In this document: in pieces, positions 13,093-25,132 of the stretch
Numbering within the stretch: position 1 is the stretch's first letter
Layout: each line of letters begins with the position of its first letter
Source: Hymenopellis radicata
Lineage: Eukaryota; Basidiomycota; Agaricomycetes; Agaricales; Physalacriaceae
Length of the DNA stretch: 64,000 nt
Assembly: GCA_015501595.1 (NCBI GenBank)
Contig: JADNRX010000037.1
Span: 62,001-126,000, forward strand
Direction: 5' to 3'
The notes under the pieces: generated by a model
Seen by the model: the letters and a program-made list of their open reading frames with translations, nothing else
Database searches by the model: none
What the model was told of the DNA's origin: nothing
Position numbers and translations under genes: made by a program

Positions 13093-14267
13093 CGACTTGT
13101 AACTTGGACGACGTACTGCCTCGAGGATAAACTAAGTAGCTTGTACTACTACTAGTAACTACTGCTCGGAAGCACGACCAAGACAAGCCAGTGTTATCGA
13201 CTGAAGCCCAAAAATAGGTGAGTCTCTGCCAATCACACTCAACACCTCTCAACATCTATCAACAGAGTCAACCTCTACCATTTTCTCCCAACAGAAAGTT
13301 TGCTGAGGATCAACCCCAAAAGGAAAGGAACCGACTCTTGCTCGAAAACGTCGCGCTTTTGTTTTAGAGGTGGGCTACTTGCGAAGAACAGTTGACAGCT
13401 TGAACATGAACTCAGAGCACGAAAGAGACACAAGGGAGGGCGCGTCCATAGTCGCGTAGAGTCGCGTCATGATCACTGGTCCCTGGCAACGGAATCTGGA
13501 AAGTGGGTTTTAGTCTGGGGGAGGGGGTAGGGGGGTGTCTCCAGATTATAATCTGAAAGCGCCTCGCCTTGGCCTCGCCAGGACACATTCTGACAGACTC
13601 AGTGTGCGACCCTTGCGCCGGGCTCGGCAGATTGCCTCTTCGGGCCGTTGCTAAGGATGTAGAAAATAATCTGCCTTTCTATTAGCCACGGGAAGTTGTC
13701 CACTCAGAGAAATGGAATAGAACATATATTCTAGAGCATTGAACAAACATGATGTAGTGTATCCTACTACTACGCGAGACAGCTGAAATTGCACTTACTC
13801 TCAGACCATCTCGGGCACGATGCCATTGGAGGCTTCCGACTACCCGTCGACGTCTATCGTGTCGGCGTGTCACTGTCTGCATGTCCAGACGTCAGACTCA
13901 GGGCGTACCGTGGACGAAAGGATCAGAGACGCGGCAAGAGTCGAGATGGACAAGTCGGATGGCACCGACGAGTTGGACTGATGGTGGTCCGAGGGCAAGT
14001 TGGGCCATGCAAAAAGAGTTGATCAAGTCCCCAATGAATCAACGACAAACACCGGCGCAATCCTTCCGAACGGGTCCTCTGGTTTCCCAAAGTATCGCCA
14101 CAGTGGATTCCCCTGCCTCGTTGAGCAGGGGATTTCTCCTGCCGAAGCCGTGAGTTACCATCGCTTCGAGGAAATCCGGTTTTTTCCTGGACACTGGATT
14201 TCCAGCGTTTCAGCCTTTGGGGGTGTACAGATGCCGTACGTCGAAAAACCATGCAATATATCCGCGC
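13093..14267. other. Gene-poor stretch with G-rich run and hairpins
   Basis: No gene is supported. It holds a run of G tracts (13505-13535, reported separately) and perfect or near-perfect hairpins at about 14111-14132 (CCCCTGC...GCAGGGG) and 14170-14202 (GGAAATCC...GGATTTCC), just downstream of the PRO1 stop. Short frames of 60-110 codons on both strands show no domain. Confidence 0.4.
13505..13535 (+). other. Putative G-quadruplex-forming run
   Basis: Four G tracts on the plus strand: GGG at 13505, GGGGG at 13517, GGGGG at 13523, GGGGGG at 13530, with loops of 9, 1 and 2 nt. This meets the usual G3+ four-tract definition. It lies in a gene-poor gap, so no regulated neighbour is obvious. 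Confidence 0.45.
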
Positions 14268-16047
14268 CTAACACGGAGGTACACGAATAGTAATATTCTC
14301 TACAACATACTCCGAATCCGCATAGCCCAACAACTGTGGTATGTACGAACTACAAAGCCATGAATAAATGGACAGCACACACAGAAGATCACCGCCACGT
14401 ACCTGTTCAGACCCTTGATTTTCATGATCTGCGCAGAATTATAGTTGGCCAAACCCCGACCAACTTCAATCACGTCAGACTCGTCGTAAAGTGTAGACCC
14501 GTTCCCAGAGATCAGCTCGCCTTCAGGCAGAGGAGGCAGTGACTTTCCGGCAACCTCTGACAGAGCTGTCGACGAATCCGATCGCGACAGTGGTTCTAGC
14601 GACGCCACGGAAGACGAAATGGAAGACGCAGCAAGGATACTTGGGGTTCCCGGTCTGGTCGAGCCCAACGACTGCATCCCGGCAGGCTCTTCTTGATTCT
14701 CGCTATTCTTGAGGATCACAATACGTACAGCCTGCCCAGAAGCAAACGCGCCAAGGACCCCCGATACACCAGCTGCCAGTAGTCGCCCACCCGATTCTCG
14801 TCGGGATAATACATGGTGAGCACCAGAATCGATGATAACGCTCCCTGAAGGAAACAGGGTATGGCTGGTCCACGATTTGAGATCTCGCATGGGTATCGAC
14901 GATGGAACGAAAACGGTGTGCTGTGGACGTGGTATTGGAGATCCTGTTCGTGACAATGGTGTTGAAGGTACGGGAATAGGTCCTCCTGGTTCAACAGGCG
15001 TTCCCGGACTAGATGATGTTCGTCGTGAATTGTGGTACTCGATGATGCCAAAGATGTCTTGCGGGCATTTGCTTGAAGTTACAATCGTGGTAACACCAGC
15101 GCCTGTGGCGATTTCGGCTGCGATGATTTTGGTCTCCATTCCGCCTGTACCTAGGCTGGATCCGAGAGTAGTTGTACTAACTGCACATGCTTAGTTACTA
15201 GTATAGAAAGTAAGGAAAACAATACCTTGTTCTCGAATCGCCGATATCGAAGTCACAACATCAATATGTTTCGCGTCTGGATCTTTGCGAGGGTTTGAGG
15301 TGTATAGACCATCGACATCCGTTAGAAGGAAGAGGTAATCGGCGTGGATCATGGACGAGGTAATGGCAGAGAGCGTATCGTTGTCACCGAATTTTATTTC
15401 CTAAGAGCGGATTAGAGCCTTCCAAAGTACGCGAAAGTAAGTACTTACGCTAACGGAGACGGTGTCATTTTCATTAACAATCGGTACAACACCCATTGAG
15501 AGTAGCTCCTTGAAGGTGTTCACCGCGTTGAGATATCTAGTACGCTGTTATATACTAAGTACTTTCACTGAATAACAGATCAATGGACATACATCGGCAA
15601 TATCTCCGCGAGTCAGCAGAACCTGCGCAATCGGCTGTCCTAAATGTCGAAACAAGTCGTCCCACAATCCTATAAGCCTTCCCTGTCCAATAGCTGCCAG
15701 CGCCTTGAGTTCCACTACTCAGACAAGACCACATTTTCCAGAGAACCAAACATACCTGCTTTCCCGACAAACTCTTCGGTCGACTAGGCAAGTTCATGCG
15801 CTGCAAGCCCACCGCGATGGCGCCAGAGCTCACGAGGACTACCTTGTGCCCTTGAGCCCGCAGGTTAACGACGGTTTCCACGACAGAGGAAAGCGTTGAG
15901 AGCAGAGGCTGGTGTGTCTTTTCATGCACGATGGACGATGAGCCTACGACAGCCCGGTTTCTAGGCAGTTTGCCTGCATGACTGGCGCGGTGACGGACCT
16001 AGCTTGATAACCACCGTGCACGGCGGCGAGTGACGCGGTCGCGCCAT
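14268..16047 (-). CDS. PRO1: Glutamate 5-kinase (proline biosynthesis)
   Basis: Phosphorylates glutamate to gamma-glutamyl phosphate, the first step of proline synthesis. Seven exons: complement(join(14268..14349, 14403..15180, 15226..15400, 15449..15544, 15593..15703, 15756..15943, 15999..16047)), 492 aa. The N-terminus [38 protein letters not shown] and FGDNDTLSA are the amino-acid kinase signatures, and the [19 protein letters not shown] motif is present. A C-terminal PUA domain ([10 protein letters not shown] to YADSEYVV) is also present. Between kinase and PUA is a Ser/Pro-rich linker of about 40 aa ([17 protein letters not shown]) and, within the PUA, an insertion of about 80 aa. The last exon was placed by the [19 protein letters not shown] match. 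Identity is secure. Confidence 0.95.
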
Positions 16048-16407
16048 CTCCAGCCCAATGTTTTTACGCGAACGAGTGAGTCAAGTGTCAAGATGTACAA
16101 GTTTGGCCCAAAATGGAAGGCGGAATTACTGCTAGCTCAACACAGTGTTATTCAGTGTGTTTTTCAATACGGAACACAAAAGTCTCAAGGGTTTCTATAG
16201 TCACGAAGCCTTGACGCTACGCAGAAACTGAATTTGAACGGATAGCTCCGTGGCACTAAATTGATATCCGCCACATCATCTAGGAGCCATACATTCGCGC
16301 GATTACACGAAGATGTTCATTGTGCACTTCGGGTGCCTTGCAGTCCTTCTCCTAGCCGGGAGTACAACGATCAAAGTCCCAACTGTTCTTGTACACCTCT
16401 TCCCATT
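16048..16407. other. Intergenic stretch between PRO1 and the dehydrogenase
   Basis: 5' region of PRO1 and 3' region of the dehydrogenase, both on the minus strand. Nothing else is recognised. Confidence 0.4.
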
Positions 16408-17984
16408 CTAATCCAAATCCTGAATTTGCACTTTAATAGCACCCTGCTTCGGATCCGCAGCGACCTGGAACGCAGCCATCGCGTCCTCCAGCTTGAAGCG
16501 GTGAGTAATCAGTGGCTTAATATCGATGACTCCTTCCGATATTAGACGGATGGCTTTCGGATACTACACATAGTAATGTCAATGAGGAAAGACGTTCCTA
16601 GATAGTACACCATATACCTGGTCAACGTATCGGTTTATGAACTTCAACGTTATCTCGTTCAGGCTAAGATGCATGAAAGGATACTGTAATGGGGACCTTC
16701 ATCAGTGACACTGCGGACGCTTGCAAAAGCACATACCGTTTGCGGACTCTTTCCAACACCAATAACCATGAGAGTCCCTCCAAACTTGATGCACTACCAA
16801 ACGAGACAATAAGAAACGTCAGTAGACGGAGCACCGGAAATCCGACGTACATAAGCTGCAGTCGAGATACTCCCTTCAAACCCAGTGCACTCCAACGCCA
16901 CTTTAACCTTCAGCCCAACAGCCTCCTTGATCTTCATAGCCTGATCCTCCGGACTCAGCGCAGGATCCACCAGCACGGTCCGCACATTCGGCACCAGCGC
17001 CTTGGCCGTGTCCAACCGGTTCTGAAAGAGGTCGGTAATAACGATAGGCGCAGCCCCCGCTGCACGAGCGGACAGCAGAGCGGCCAGTCCAATCGGGCCG
17101 GCACCACTACGAGCGCGATTAATTTCATTTTTCCTCACTCGCTTTCAAGGGTACGTACCAGACAAGAGCAGGTTCGCCGAGCCGTAATCCGGACGCTTCG
17201 AGCCCGGATAATGCGACAGTGAGCGGTTCACATAACGCGCCCTCCTCGTAGGACATGTTGTCGGGTATACGATGTAGCCATTGAGCGGGATGAACGTGCC
17301 AACGCGTCAATGTACCTAGCTGTATGTGAGGGGGATGCAGTAATAAATCGCGGGTCATCGCGTACCGTGATATGGTGGCGCTGACAAAAACACGACATGC
17401 GGGCAACCATTGTATTTCCCAGTACGACACTGTTCGCAAGACGGCTGAAAACACGGGATCCCAACCTCGATAGCCACACGATCACCTACTCGAATCATCA
17501 TAATTCCGCCTTCGGAGAAACGGACTGGAACTTACCGACTTTCCACTCCGTTACACCTTCTCCGAGCTCGACAACCTCTCCAGCAGATTCATGTCCAGAT
17601 CCACACTACCGCGCTATGAGACAGAGAGCACGACCACCATGAAGGATCGTACTGACCTCATCCGTAACGATCATGTTGCCGATCCTGCCATGGCGCCAAA
17701 AGTGAATATCGCTCCTACGACGTGGTGAGTCCTCGAGAGCAAGACGAGACGACGGATAAGGCCCACCCGCAAATCCCAGTCGCCCGAATATGCAGTAACA
17801 CCTGTCCCGGACCCGGCTTGGGCTTGGGCTTCTCCACCAAGTTGATCTCCCGTTTCTCGTTGTAAAACGCAGCGATATTGGCGTCCTTGGACGACGGCGT
17901 GTCGTTGGGCCCAAGAACTCTGAACTCGGGAGAGGTGTTGACCTGTTTGGGATCGTAAAGACGCTGATTGTGTGTGCAAGCCAT
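16408..17984 (-). CDS. L-arabinitol 4-dehydrogenase-like zinc polyol dehydrogenase
   Basis: Medium-chain zinc alcohol dehydrogenase expected to oxidise a pentitol or hexitol with NAD+ in pentose catabolism. Nine exons: complement(join(16408..16563, 16618..16683, 16737..16793, 16851..17106, 17159..17315, 17366..17485, 17536..17605, 17657..17714, 17767..17984)), 385 aa. Visible: catalytic zinc Cys in ATGICGSDIHFW, the GHESAGEVV His-Glu signature, the structural-zinc Cys set in [19 protein letters not shown], the [12 protein letters not shown]ossmann turn, and the ITDLFQNRL segment with an acidic residue that favours NAD+. The N-terminal 40 aa extension is typical of fungal enzymes. L-arabinitol dehydrogenase fits best, but xylitol or sorbitol dehydrogenase cannot be excluded from sequence alone. 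Confidence 0.88.
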
Positions 17985-18587
17985 GGTGAAAGGAAGTGCT
18001 TCTCCGGATATTGCTTGGATCGATTATCTTTTAAATACGATGCGGGGTTCAGGGTTCTACCCCATGGCATCAGAGATAGATGTGTCAGATGGTTTGTCGG
18101 ATCTCGCGTCTGCCACAATCTTCTCGCGGGCCGTGAACGTTCTACGGTCACCTCCTCTGCACCTAAGAGAAGCACTGAAACAGTCTCTTAATCGGCGAAA
18201 GGTGGAATGTTAAAATGTACACGCACATTTCATTCGTTGCGCATGTATATAACACCTTAATTCCGCGCTTGGAAGTTCCGGATCACGCGCACGGCAACGG
18301 AAATAGCAGAGATTGCAGAAGGTAGATGCTCTGACATTGGTGCTGACCCTCAAAGGAGGCAGCTTGCGTGGAAGGCGCGAACAGGACTGTCAAGGTGAAC
18401 GCAGATCAGAGCGGCGCTGAACGCGGTGGACGACAATTTCCGGAAATGTACATCCCGGTATATCCTGGGTATATCCGGCGTCGTTCCTTCAATACCCGTC
18501 GACAAAGCAAGGCAAGCAAAACTTAGAGATGGTGTCTCTTCTTCAGTTTGGGAGAGCCGCGACGCCCATCCAGGCCGTGGTCTCAGC
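17985..18587. other. Intergenic stretch upstream of the dehydrogenase
   Basis: Probable promoter of the dehydrogenase. Frames on both strands (for example 17968-18213 plus, 18350-18610 minus) have no motif, and I call nothing. Confidence 0.4.
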
Positions 18588-19095
18588 TTATTTGCTGAAT
18601 TCTGTATCATCGCTCAGGTTCCAACAATGGTGGCCATTCGATGATACTGGACTGTGATCAAGAGCACCAGCCAACTGATCGACACCACTTATACCGGGTC
18701 CTTCCAGGTTGAAGAGAGCGGGACCGCGACAATTAACATCGGAAGGTGCGAGACTTGAAGGAATTCTGGTGACAGCGAGAGTCCCGTATCCAGCGTCGGA
18801 ATCAGAGTAGTTCAAGGGATCCTAGAAGCTCGATGAATAGGACAATGGGTAATGAACCATGTCAGTCCTACCCGTGTAGCAGGCGGCCCATGTCAACGAG
18901 GTCGACGGTTTGAGCTGACAGTGCATGATGATTATAAGAAAGTCACGGAATCATAGCACAGGTCATACAACAGCCAGTCAAAAGTGTCTTGAGGGTGAAC
19001 GCGTTCAGCATGTAGTAAACCCAGGACGAGAAAGAGTATCGTGAGGACAAGGAGATTGAGTTCGATTCCTGCGTTTTGCATTGACAGCCCCGAAC
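18588..19095 (-). pseudogene. Remnant of a TAP-like alpha/beta hydrolase gene
   Basis: The minus strand starts with a signal-anchor-like MQNAGIELNLLVLTILFLVL followed by HPQDTFDW. After a gap come LKPSTSLTWAACYTG and then DPLNYSDSDAGYGTLAVTRI and ALFNLEGPGISGVDQL. This order (FDW, C-Y, PL-NYSD-DAG, N-GPG-SGVD) is that of secreted tripeptidyl-peptidase-like alpha/beta hydrolases of basidiomycetes, where PGGPGGSG forms the oxyanion region. The exon carrying the conserved CARL segment is absent, the splice phases do not agree, and nothing of the catalytic Ser, Asp or His part follows before the stop at 18588. It is read as a truncated, decayed gene. Confidence 0.45.
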
Positions 19096-19296
19096 AGCGG
19101 TGGAAGCGTGTGCGATTGAAATGATACATCAGTTCGCATGAGTTCGAATGTCCCCTGGTTAATACAAATCATTACATCGTTCCTGGCAGAGCATGAGAAG
19201 AAAGATGGCTGCATGCGTTGGCTCAACGCTTATGGCACAGTACTCCCTCGACTTTATCCTCATTCTCAAGGCCACAACGTGACTATCCAAAGTCCG

Positions 19297-20594
19297 TCAT
19301 GAAGCTTCCAGTATCTTCAAATGGCTCATGCCACACGCGCCCCGTTCCCAATCGCGAACCAGTCTGTACTTTCTCTCGCTACCACATCCTTCGACGGCGC
19401 ACAGTGGCTTTGCTTTGATGACAGGCGGTGGAGGGATCTCAGAGAGCAAACTTGGAGGGATGGCGAATGCCAGCGACATCTTTCCCTCGACGTCCATGCC
19501 GTCCCTGGGTGGCCGTGACGTGGATACCCAACGATACATGGTGGGTATCTGTGGTTCAGGTATGACGACCGGTGCTTCGTCGACGTCCATTTCTTCCTCT
19601 CCGCTGTCGGCCTTTGACGCGTCTGCCCTTGGGGTAGGAGCATTTCCAGCGCGCTTTGCGCGAGGACGCGATTGCTTCTTTAGCAAACGATTGATGGTTT
19701 CGGCCTATCTATCGTTGAGCGAAAGTCTCTCAAAAACAGATAAGGCGTACCTTCTCGTCTTGAAGTTTCTTTTCAGTCATGTTCTTGCGTTTCCGTGCGG
19801 TTTCCTCACGACGAAGGGCCAATTCGGTCTCGTTGAGCTGCTTCTTTCGACTCGTTCTTCCTGGCGTCGCATCACCAGCTATTGAGTGTCAGCATGTCGT
19901 GTCTCATCTTGGGGTTAAAGTGCGTACTCAGAGAAACATGGGAAGGAGGTTCAACCGCATTCGCAAGCGCGGCCTGTCTGCTTGTAAGACGTTTATTGGG
20001 ACTTGCTTGAGTGGATTCTTCTTCAGAGATTGACATGTCCTCATCGGAAACTTCGTCTTCGGAGCTTTCAAGGTATGCTGGAACAACTTTAGAATAGAGT
20101 GAATATTTGTAAATGAATATGTACCAGCCACAACGCGCCGTGTCCGTCCAGAAGACCGTTTTGAAGGATTAACCTGCCGAAACTCTTCTGGCACCGGTGT
20201 CGCCGTGTTGGACGTCGAGCTCGCTGGTACAACGGGGAGCTTTAGTTTAATTTTGAGACGCGATCCAGAGGGCTGGGCTTGCGAGGACGATTCGTTGCTG
20301 AGCTCGTCGTCCTCGGCGTCCTCTTCTTCGATATCCATATCCTGTTACAGAGTTGAATAACGTGGACGAGGCAAGACACAGAAGGTGTACAGATTGTGCC
20401 TCCTCCTCATCCGGGAGAACCGTTACGTTGACTCGCGCAGTCCCTTCCTCCTCCTCTCCGTCTTCTGGTTCTGGTTCTTCCTCTTCGGGAGAGTCCTCCT
20501 CTTCACTTTCCACGATCGGCTCGTTGTCGTTGTCGGATACGTCAGACGGGTCGCTTCCAACGTATAGTCTGGCATTACTGCGCTTTGGAGCCAT
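19297..20594 (-). CDS. IES2: INO80 chromatin-remodelling complex subunit (Ies2/INO80B-like)
   Basis: Subunit that couples ATP hydrolysis to nucleosome remodelling in the INO80 complex. Five exons: complement(join(19297..19704, 19751..19878, 19928..20077, 20125..20341, 20391..20594)), 368 aa. The N-terminal third is acidic (EESEEEDSPEEEEPEPEDGEE, then DMDIEEEDAEDDE), followed by a basic KIKLKLPVV stretch. The PAPA-1 domain is visible as LTSRQAALANAVEP...ETELALRREETARKRKNMTE...EKAETINRLLKKQSRPR. The C-terminus ends in a Cys/His-poor remnant of the HIT-type region (LCAVEGCGSERKYRLVRDWE). Domain order and the PAPA-1 motif make the assignment good; the exact complex role is inferred. Confidence 0.88.
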
Positions 20595-21320
20595 GAGAAA
20601 TGGTGAGCAGGAGTGGTTGGTAGTAGTGGTGGTAGGTGGCAAGTTCTAACTGTTGGGTTGACGTGAGCCAAATTGATGGCATTTCGAATGCCGGCGGCAA
20701 CACATCTTTATTACCGTCGACCTCCACGACCACGACTTTGGCTTTCGACCTCGCTTCACTCTCGCCACTAGCTAGCCGCTCCACTTCTTTCTGAATTTCC
20801 TGGCCATACCCACTCCTGGCATGTACCACATTCATTCTCATATCCTTGCTTGGGCTTTACTACCCCTTGAATCAATACGCGCTCGGGCTCGGGCTTCCAT
20901 GCTCCTGAATCTTTGTATGTCAAGGAAAACCCTACGGGCACTCGAGCTATCATTCATGGCAAACCTGTCAGCACTTGAACACTTAGCCAGGTCTATTCTA
21001 TCATAACATGCTCACCAGTGAAGAGCCACTTGATTTTGCATCCCTCCCTTCACATTCAGTTCTTTCTGCTTTCTAAGGACAGGGTAGGTGTTCTAAAGTG
21101 CTTTACTATTTCTCCCAAGATTTGTCCGTGTGCTTGTCGGGTGCCACGATCCCTACAGCCTGTACATTGAGACGGAGATCCATGAGGTGCCCACAAACAT
21201 GACGAACTCCATTGACTTTTCAATTCCCACCATTGAGTCTTATAATTACCTCTAACTGCCGACATCTTTCCGCGAAAGCCTTCAAGCTTCAGGACATGCC
21301 ATTCTACCTACCTAGCTACC
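20595..21320. other. Divergent intergenic region between IES2 and P450
   Basis: The two flanking genes diverge, so both promoters should lie here. Two overlapping minus-strand frames (20575-20953) contain short stretches such as VEVDGNKDVLPPAFEMPS but no recognisable domain and no consistent exon chain. I see nothing more. Confidence 0.4.
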
Positions 21321-23488
21321 ATGCCTGTCGCAGACTACTTGATCGCTGTCATTCTCCTCGCTACCACGACGCTATTCATATGGAGGCAGTCGCGGCCCAA
21401 GCCCAAGCTTCCGCCTGGCCCACCTGGACATTTCTTGGTTGGTAATCTTCTCGGTACGTACCTGTCACGACGAAATACTTAGATTCAAACTCACGCGTAC
21501 CGTAGACGTACCAAGTCAGCAGGAAGGCAAGGTTTATGCAAAGTGGGGAGCGCAATATGGTACTCATCGCCGCCATGCTTTCTTCCAGGAGTGCTGACGG
21601 TTTCCAGGCAGCGACCTCGTATCGCTCTCCATGTTCGGCCAAACCATTATGGTTATCAACTCCTATGATAAGGCGATAGAAATGCTTGACAAGAAGAACA
21701 GCATTTACTCGGATCGTCCTCGTATTCCAATGACCGGTGAGCTCATGGGATGCAAGATTTCGATGGGGCTGATGCCCTACGGACCGAAACTGCGCCTTTC
21801 TCGTAAGATGGTGCACAAGGAACTTGGTAGCAACAACGCGATTCGTGACTTCTTTCCTCACGAAGAATCGATGGCCAAACAGTTCGTCTCCCAGCTGCTG
21901 GAGCGACCTCAAGCATTATTGGATCATGTCATCATGTAGGTTGATTGAAGTACAGTACTGCAGATCTTTACCTGACTTGTCTTGCCAGGCATGCAGACAG
22001 CATCATCATGAAAATCGCGTTGGTGGACTTGATAAAGGCTGAGCGACGCTGGACTAACGACGTGCTCCTAGATATGGTTACTCTGCTACCAGTATGCAAG
22101 ACAAGTTCATTGCAAATGCCGTCCGCTCCATGGAAGAGATGGGGAACGGCTGTGAGCCAACCTTCTTGGTTAACTCTATACCCGCTCGTGAGTAACATTG
22201 ACCACTCGTCAACTGTCCTGACCACCTAACTCAAGTGATGAGTTATCCCGAGTATTTCCCTTGGCCTGGAACGCACTTCAAGAAAATAGCGAAGCTGTGG
22301 CGTTCGCACTATGACGCAATGGTCAACGAACCTTTCGAGTTTGCTAAGAGTCAAATAGTGAGCGCCTTTTTATCGGGCGCCTTACGATCATCTCAGCGGA
22401 CCATAGGCTACTGGCGTGTACGAGGAATCCTTCGTATCCAAATGGCTCTGCAAAGGCATCTCTCCAGAAGATGAAGACACCTTGAAACATGCGACTGGCG
22501 CTATGCTCGGTGGTATGCACATCTCTGTCGTGATTTCTATTTCTGAAATGATATCGTTTCTTAGCCGGGGCGAAACTGTCAGTTCTGCAATCTTCGTCAA
22601 GTTTTGAAAGTGACACGCGCTTTCTCTAGACCGCTGTCGCACTCAACGTATTCTTCCTCATGATGACACTTCATCCACAAGTCCAGAAGGCTGCGCAGAG
22701 AGAACTCGATGCCGTTGTTGGACGCGACAGACTTCCAACGTTTGAAGACCGTCCCAGATTGCCTTACATCGACGCTATAGTGAAGGAGGTACTTCGTACT
22801 CATCCCCCGGTTCCTCTCAGTCAGCATAGCACCATGATAATGTAGTCTCATTACTGATAATACTTGCTTAGGTCTTCCTCATTCGACGACGGAGGCAGAT
22901 GTACACGATGGATACTACATTCCAAAGGCCTCCATAATATTTATCAATTTCTGGTGTGCCATATCTTCAGCTCTATTATCAGCTTGCACTAACAGCCACT
23001 CTCCTCTGTAGGAAAATGACACATGATCCTGAAATCCACCCGAACCCAGAGAATTTCGATCCTACCCGTTTCCTCGGACCTACACCCGAGCAGGATCCTG
23101 CAGAGTTGATATTCGGGTTTGGAAGGAGGTAAGCATGCGCCAGATTGACTTTTAAGGTCCTGACAGCTCTCTCTGTAGGATTTGCCCTGGACTTCGTCTC
23201 GCTGACGCGACTCTCTTCATCACGATAGCAATGTCCCTATCACTCTTTGCCGTGAAGCCCATCGTTGAGGACGGTAAACCACAGATGCCGGTCTTCAAAT
23301 ATGTTAGTGGCCCTGTAAGGTAGGTCATTGGAACTTTTGGTATATGCGATGTGTAATGACGCCACAGCAGTCGCGTTGAACCCTATCTGTGCGACATCAT
23401 TCCGCGCGATGGGAAAGAGAAAGCTGCTGCCATCATTGCCGCTACAGCTAGCGCTGTACACTGCGAGAGAAGGTGCTTTCGGACGTAG
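21321..23488 (+). CDS. Cytochrome P450 monooxygenase with a questionable I-helix exon
   Basis: Membrane-bound haem monooxygenase of a type common in basidiomycetes. Exons: 21321..21453, 21506..21559, 21608..21935, 21989..22018, 22072..22187, 22236..22357, 22407..22512, a micro-exon from 22565, 22630..22819, 22872..22953, 23012..23128, 23179..23319, 23371..23488. The N-terminal anchor ([17 protein letters not shown]) precedes the LPPGPPGH hinge. The K-helix is EVLRTHPP, the PERF-like region is NFDPTRFLG, and the haem loop is [15 protein letters not shown] with the Cys ligand. The phase count breaks at the I-helix: a 17-nt exon ending TCA gives AGAKLS, while the consensus AGxETT would need one more base. 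It could be functional with unusual splicing, a decayed gene, or an assembly slip. The substrate is unknown. Confidence 0.85.
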
Positions 23489-23694
23489 TGACCTAGCCGA
23501 GTCTTCTCTCTCCGAAAGACGCCATACTTGCAGTAACGTTGAAGTTACAAACCTCGGCTGGTGGCTAGTCAGATTCAAGTGCACTCAGGAAACAACGAAC
23601 CGTTCGTCTTTCATGTACTACTTACTTCGGTATCATATTTCTAAACACCAACGCAGTACTATTTACAAACTTTTGACTCGAAAAGCGAACATCA

Positions 23695-25132
23695 TTAACG
23701 CCATTCATACTCAACTAATTTCATTCCTGCCTCGCGCATCATCATCAGCCGATGGTTGGTATTCTCCGATAGCTTCTGGTACGGTTTTCCACAACCAATT
23801 GTGATACCTTCAAACCCTCTGCTCTCAATCATATCCATCAACGCCACCTCATCAATATCCTGGAACCAAATAAGCTTCAATGTTTCCAGCATTGGAAGCA
23901 CCTGATTATCCCGCAACTGGTTGATCAGACCCGGTGAAATCATTTGGTACACGGGTAATGTGTGGCATGAGGTTTCCCGAAGGTCCAACAGGGCAAGTCG
24001 AGGAAGAGCTCGAACGATATTCATGATGTCACTGCGACGAAGCGGAACCAGGTGGATTACGAGTGCTTTTAAGGAAGACATGTTGGCGAGAGACCCGTCC
24101 GCGAGGAATCCATGAACGCTGGGGCTGAAGGGCATGCGAGCGATGTCCCCAGTATATTCCAACGTCAGGCTTTCTAGGTCCTGAAATCGGATAGAAGCAA
24201 AATATCTCCACGTATTGTTACATAAATTGTGGTATTCGTCGAAGAAAATCTGCAGGGAAGGCAACACCAATGACCGTGTGGGTTGCGAGAAGCGCCGTTG
24301 TCCGACGTCGCGACCTACGCGAAGAGCAAGACATTCGAGTCCCGCGAACTGGGTTATATCGCGTACGAAACACGCTTCAAAGGTTTCGACGGTAAGCTTC
24401 CGAACATTACAAAGGAGATGAGGAGAAATATGGTCTGGCGAGAGATGCTTCACGTTGGGTACGGTGAGATGGCGCAGCTTTGGGGCTACGATGCATGCGG
24501 TCTTCAAGTAAAAATCGACTCCAATTCGGTAGGCTGAGAGCGACTGATACAGTGCTTCGTGTAGGACCAACGTCTCCAAATGCGCTAATGTCCCTTGGCC
24601 ACTGAGTAGGCGAGTCGTTATATTGATATCCGAGAAAACCTTGGATTGAATGTCGAGGTATATGCACCGAGGCATGCAAAAATGCAAGGCTTTCACTATC
24701 CTTTCTATCGAGAAACGCACTCGGTAGCGTGGCGACGACGGTGGCGTTGACGGGGGTGGTATGGAGTCCCCGAACTGATCCCGAATATAGATAGACAACA
24801 AGAGCTGCTGAGATCGTTCTGCAAACAAGGTTATTCTGTAGCTTTCCGCCTCTGCGACGTCTTGGGTGGTGTCTTGGATGAAAAGATCAATAGACGGCTC
24901 GATGACGAGGGTGGACCAGATATGGGGATTATCGAGGGAAATTCTACGCCACCTGGAGCACACAGCTGCAAGACGAAGAGCCGCTCGGGGGCCCATGCGA
25001 GAGCAAATGCTGAATATAATAGACCAAATCTCATAGGGGACGCGAGTTATGGCACTCTCGGTTTCTACCATGTATGTGAGAATGTGGAAGGCGATGGAGT
25101 AGTGGATCACACTTACCGGTGTGCAACGACAT
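23695..25132 (-). CDS. F-box protein
   Basis: Likely substrate-recognition subunit of an SCF ubiquitin ligase. Two exons: complement(join(23695..25064, 25117..25132)), 461 aa, with a 16-nt first exon (MSLHT). The F-box is at residues 12-50: ITRVPYEIWSIIFSICSRMG, then LRLAAVCSRWRRISLDNPHIW, matching the L-P-E-I, C-W-R and W pattern. The rest is leucine-rich repeat-like (LETLVLHEAL, LESLTLEYTG, LKALVIHLVPL, LALLDLRETS). Without the first exon, an upstream in-frame ATG reads through the intron, so the spliced start is preferred but not proven. One of three F-box-type genes in the window. Confidence 0.8.

Noticed and set aside
13923..14252. 109-codon minus-strand frame
   Set aside because: No motif; overlaps hairpins and other frames, with no splice partner.
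19040..19075. tRNA B-box-like GTTCGATTCC
   Set aside because: No acceptor stem, A box or anticodon arm around it; it falls within the hydrolase remnant.
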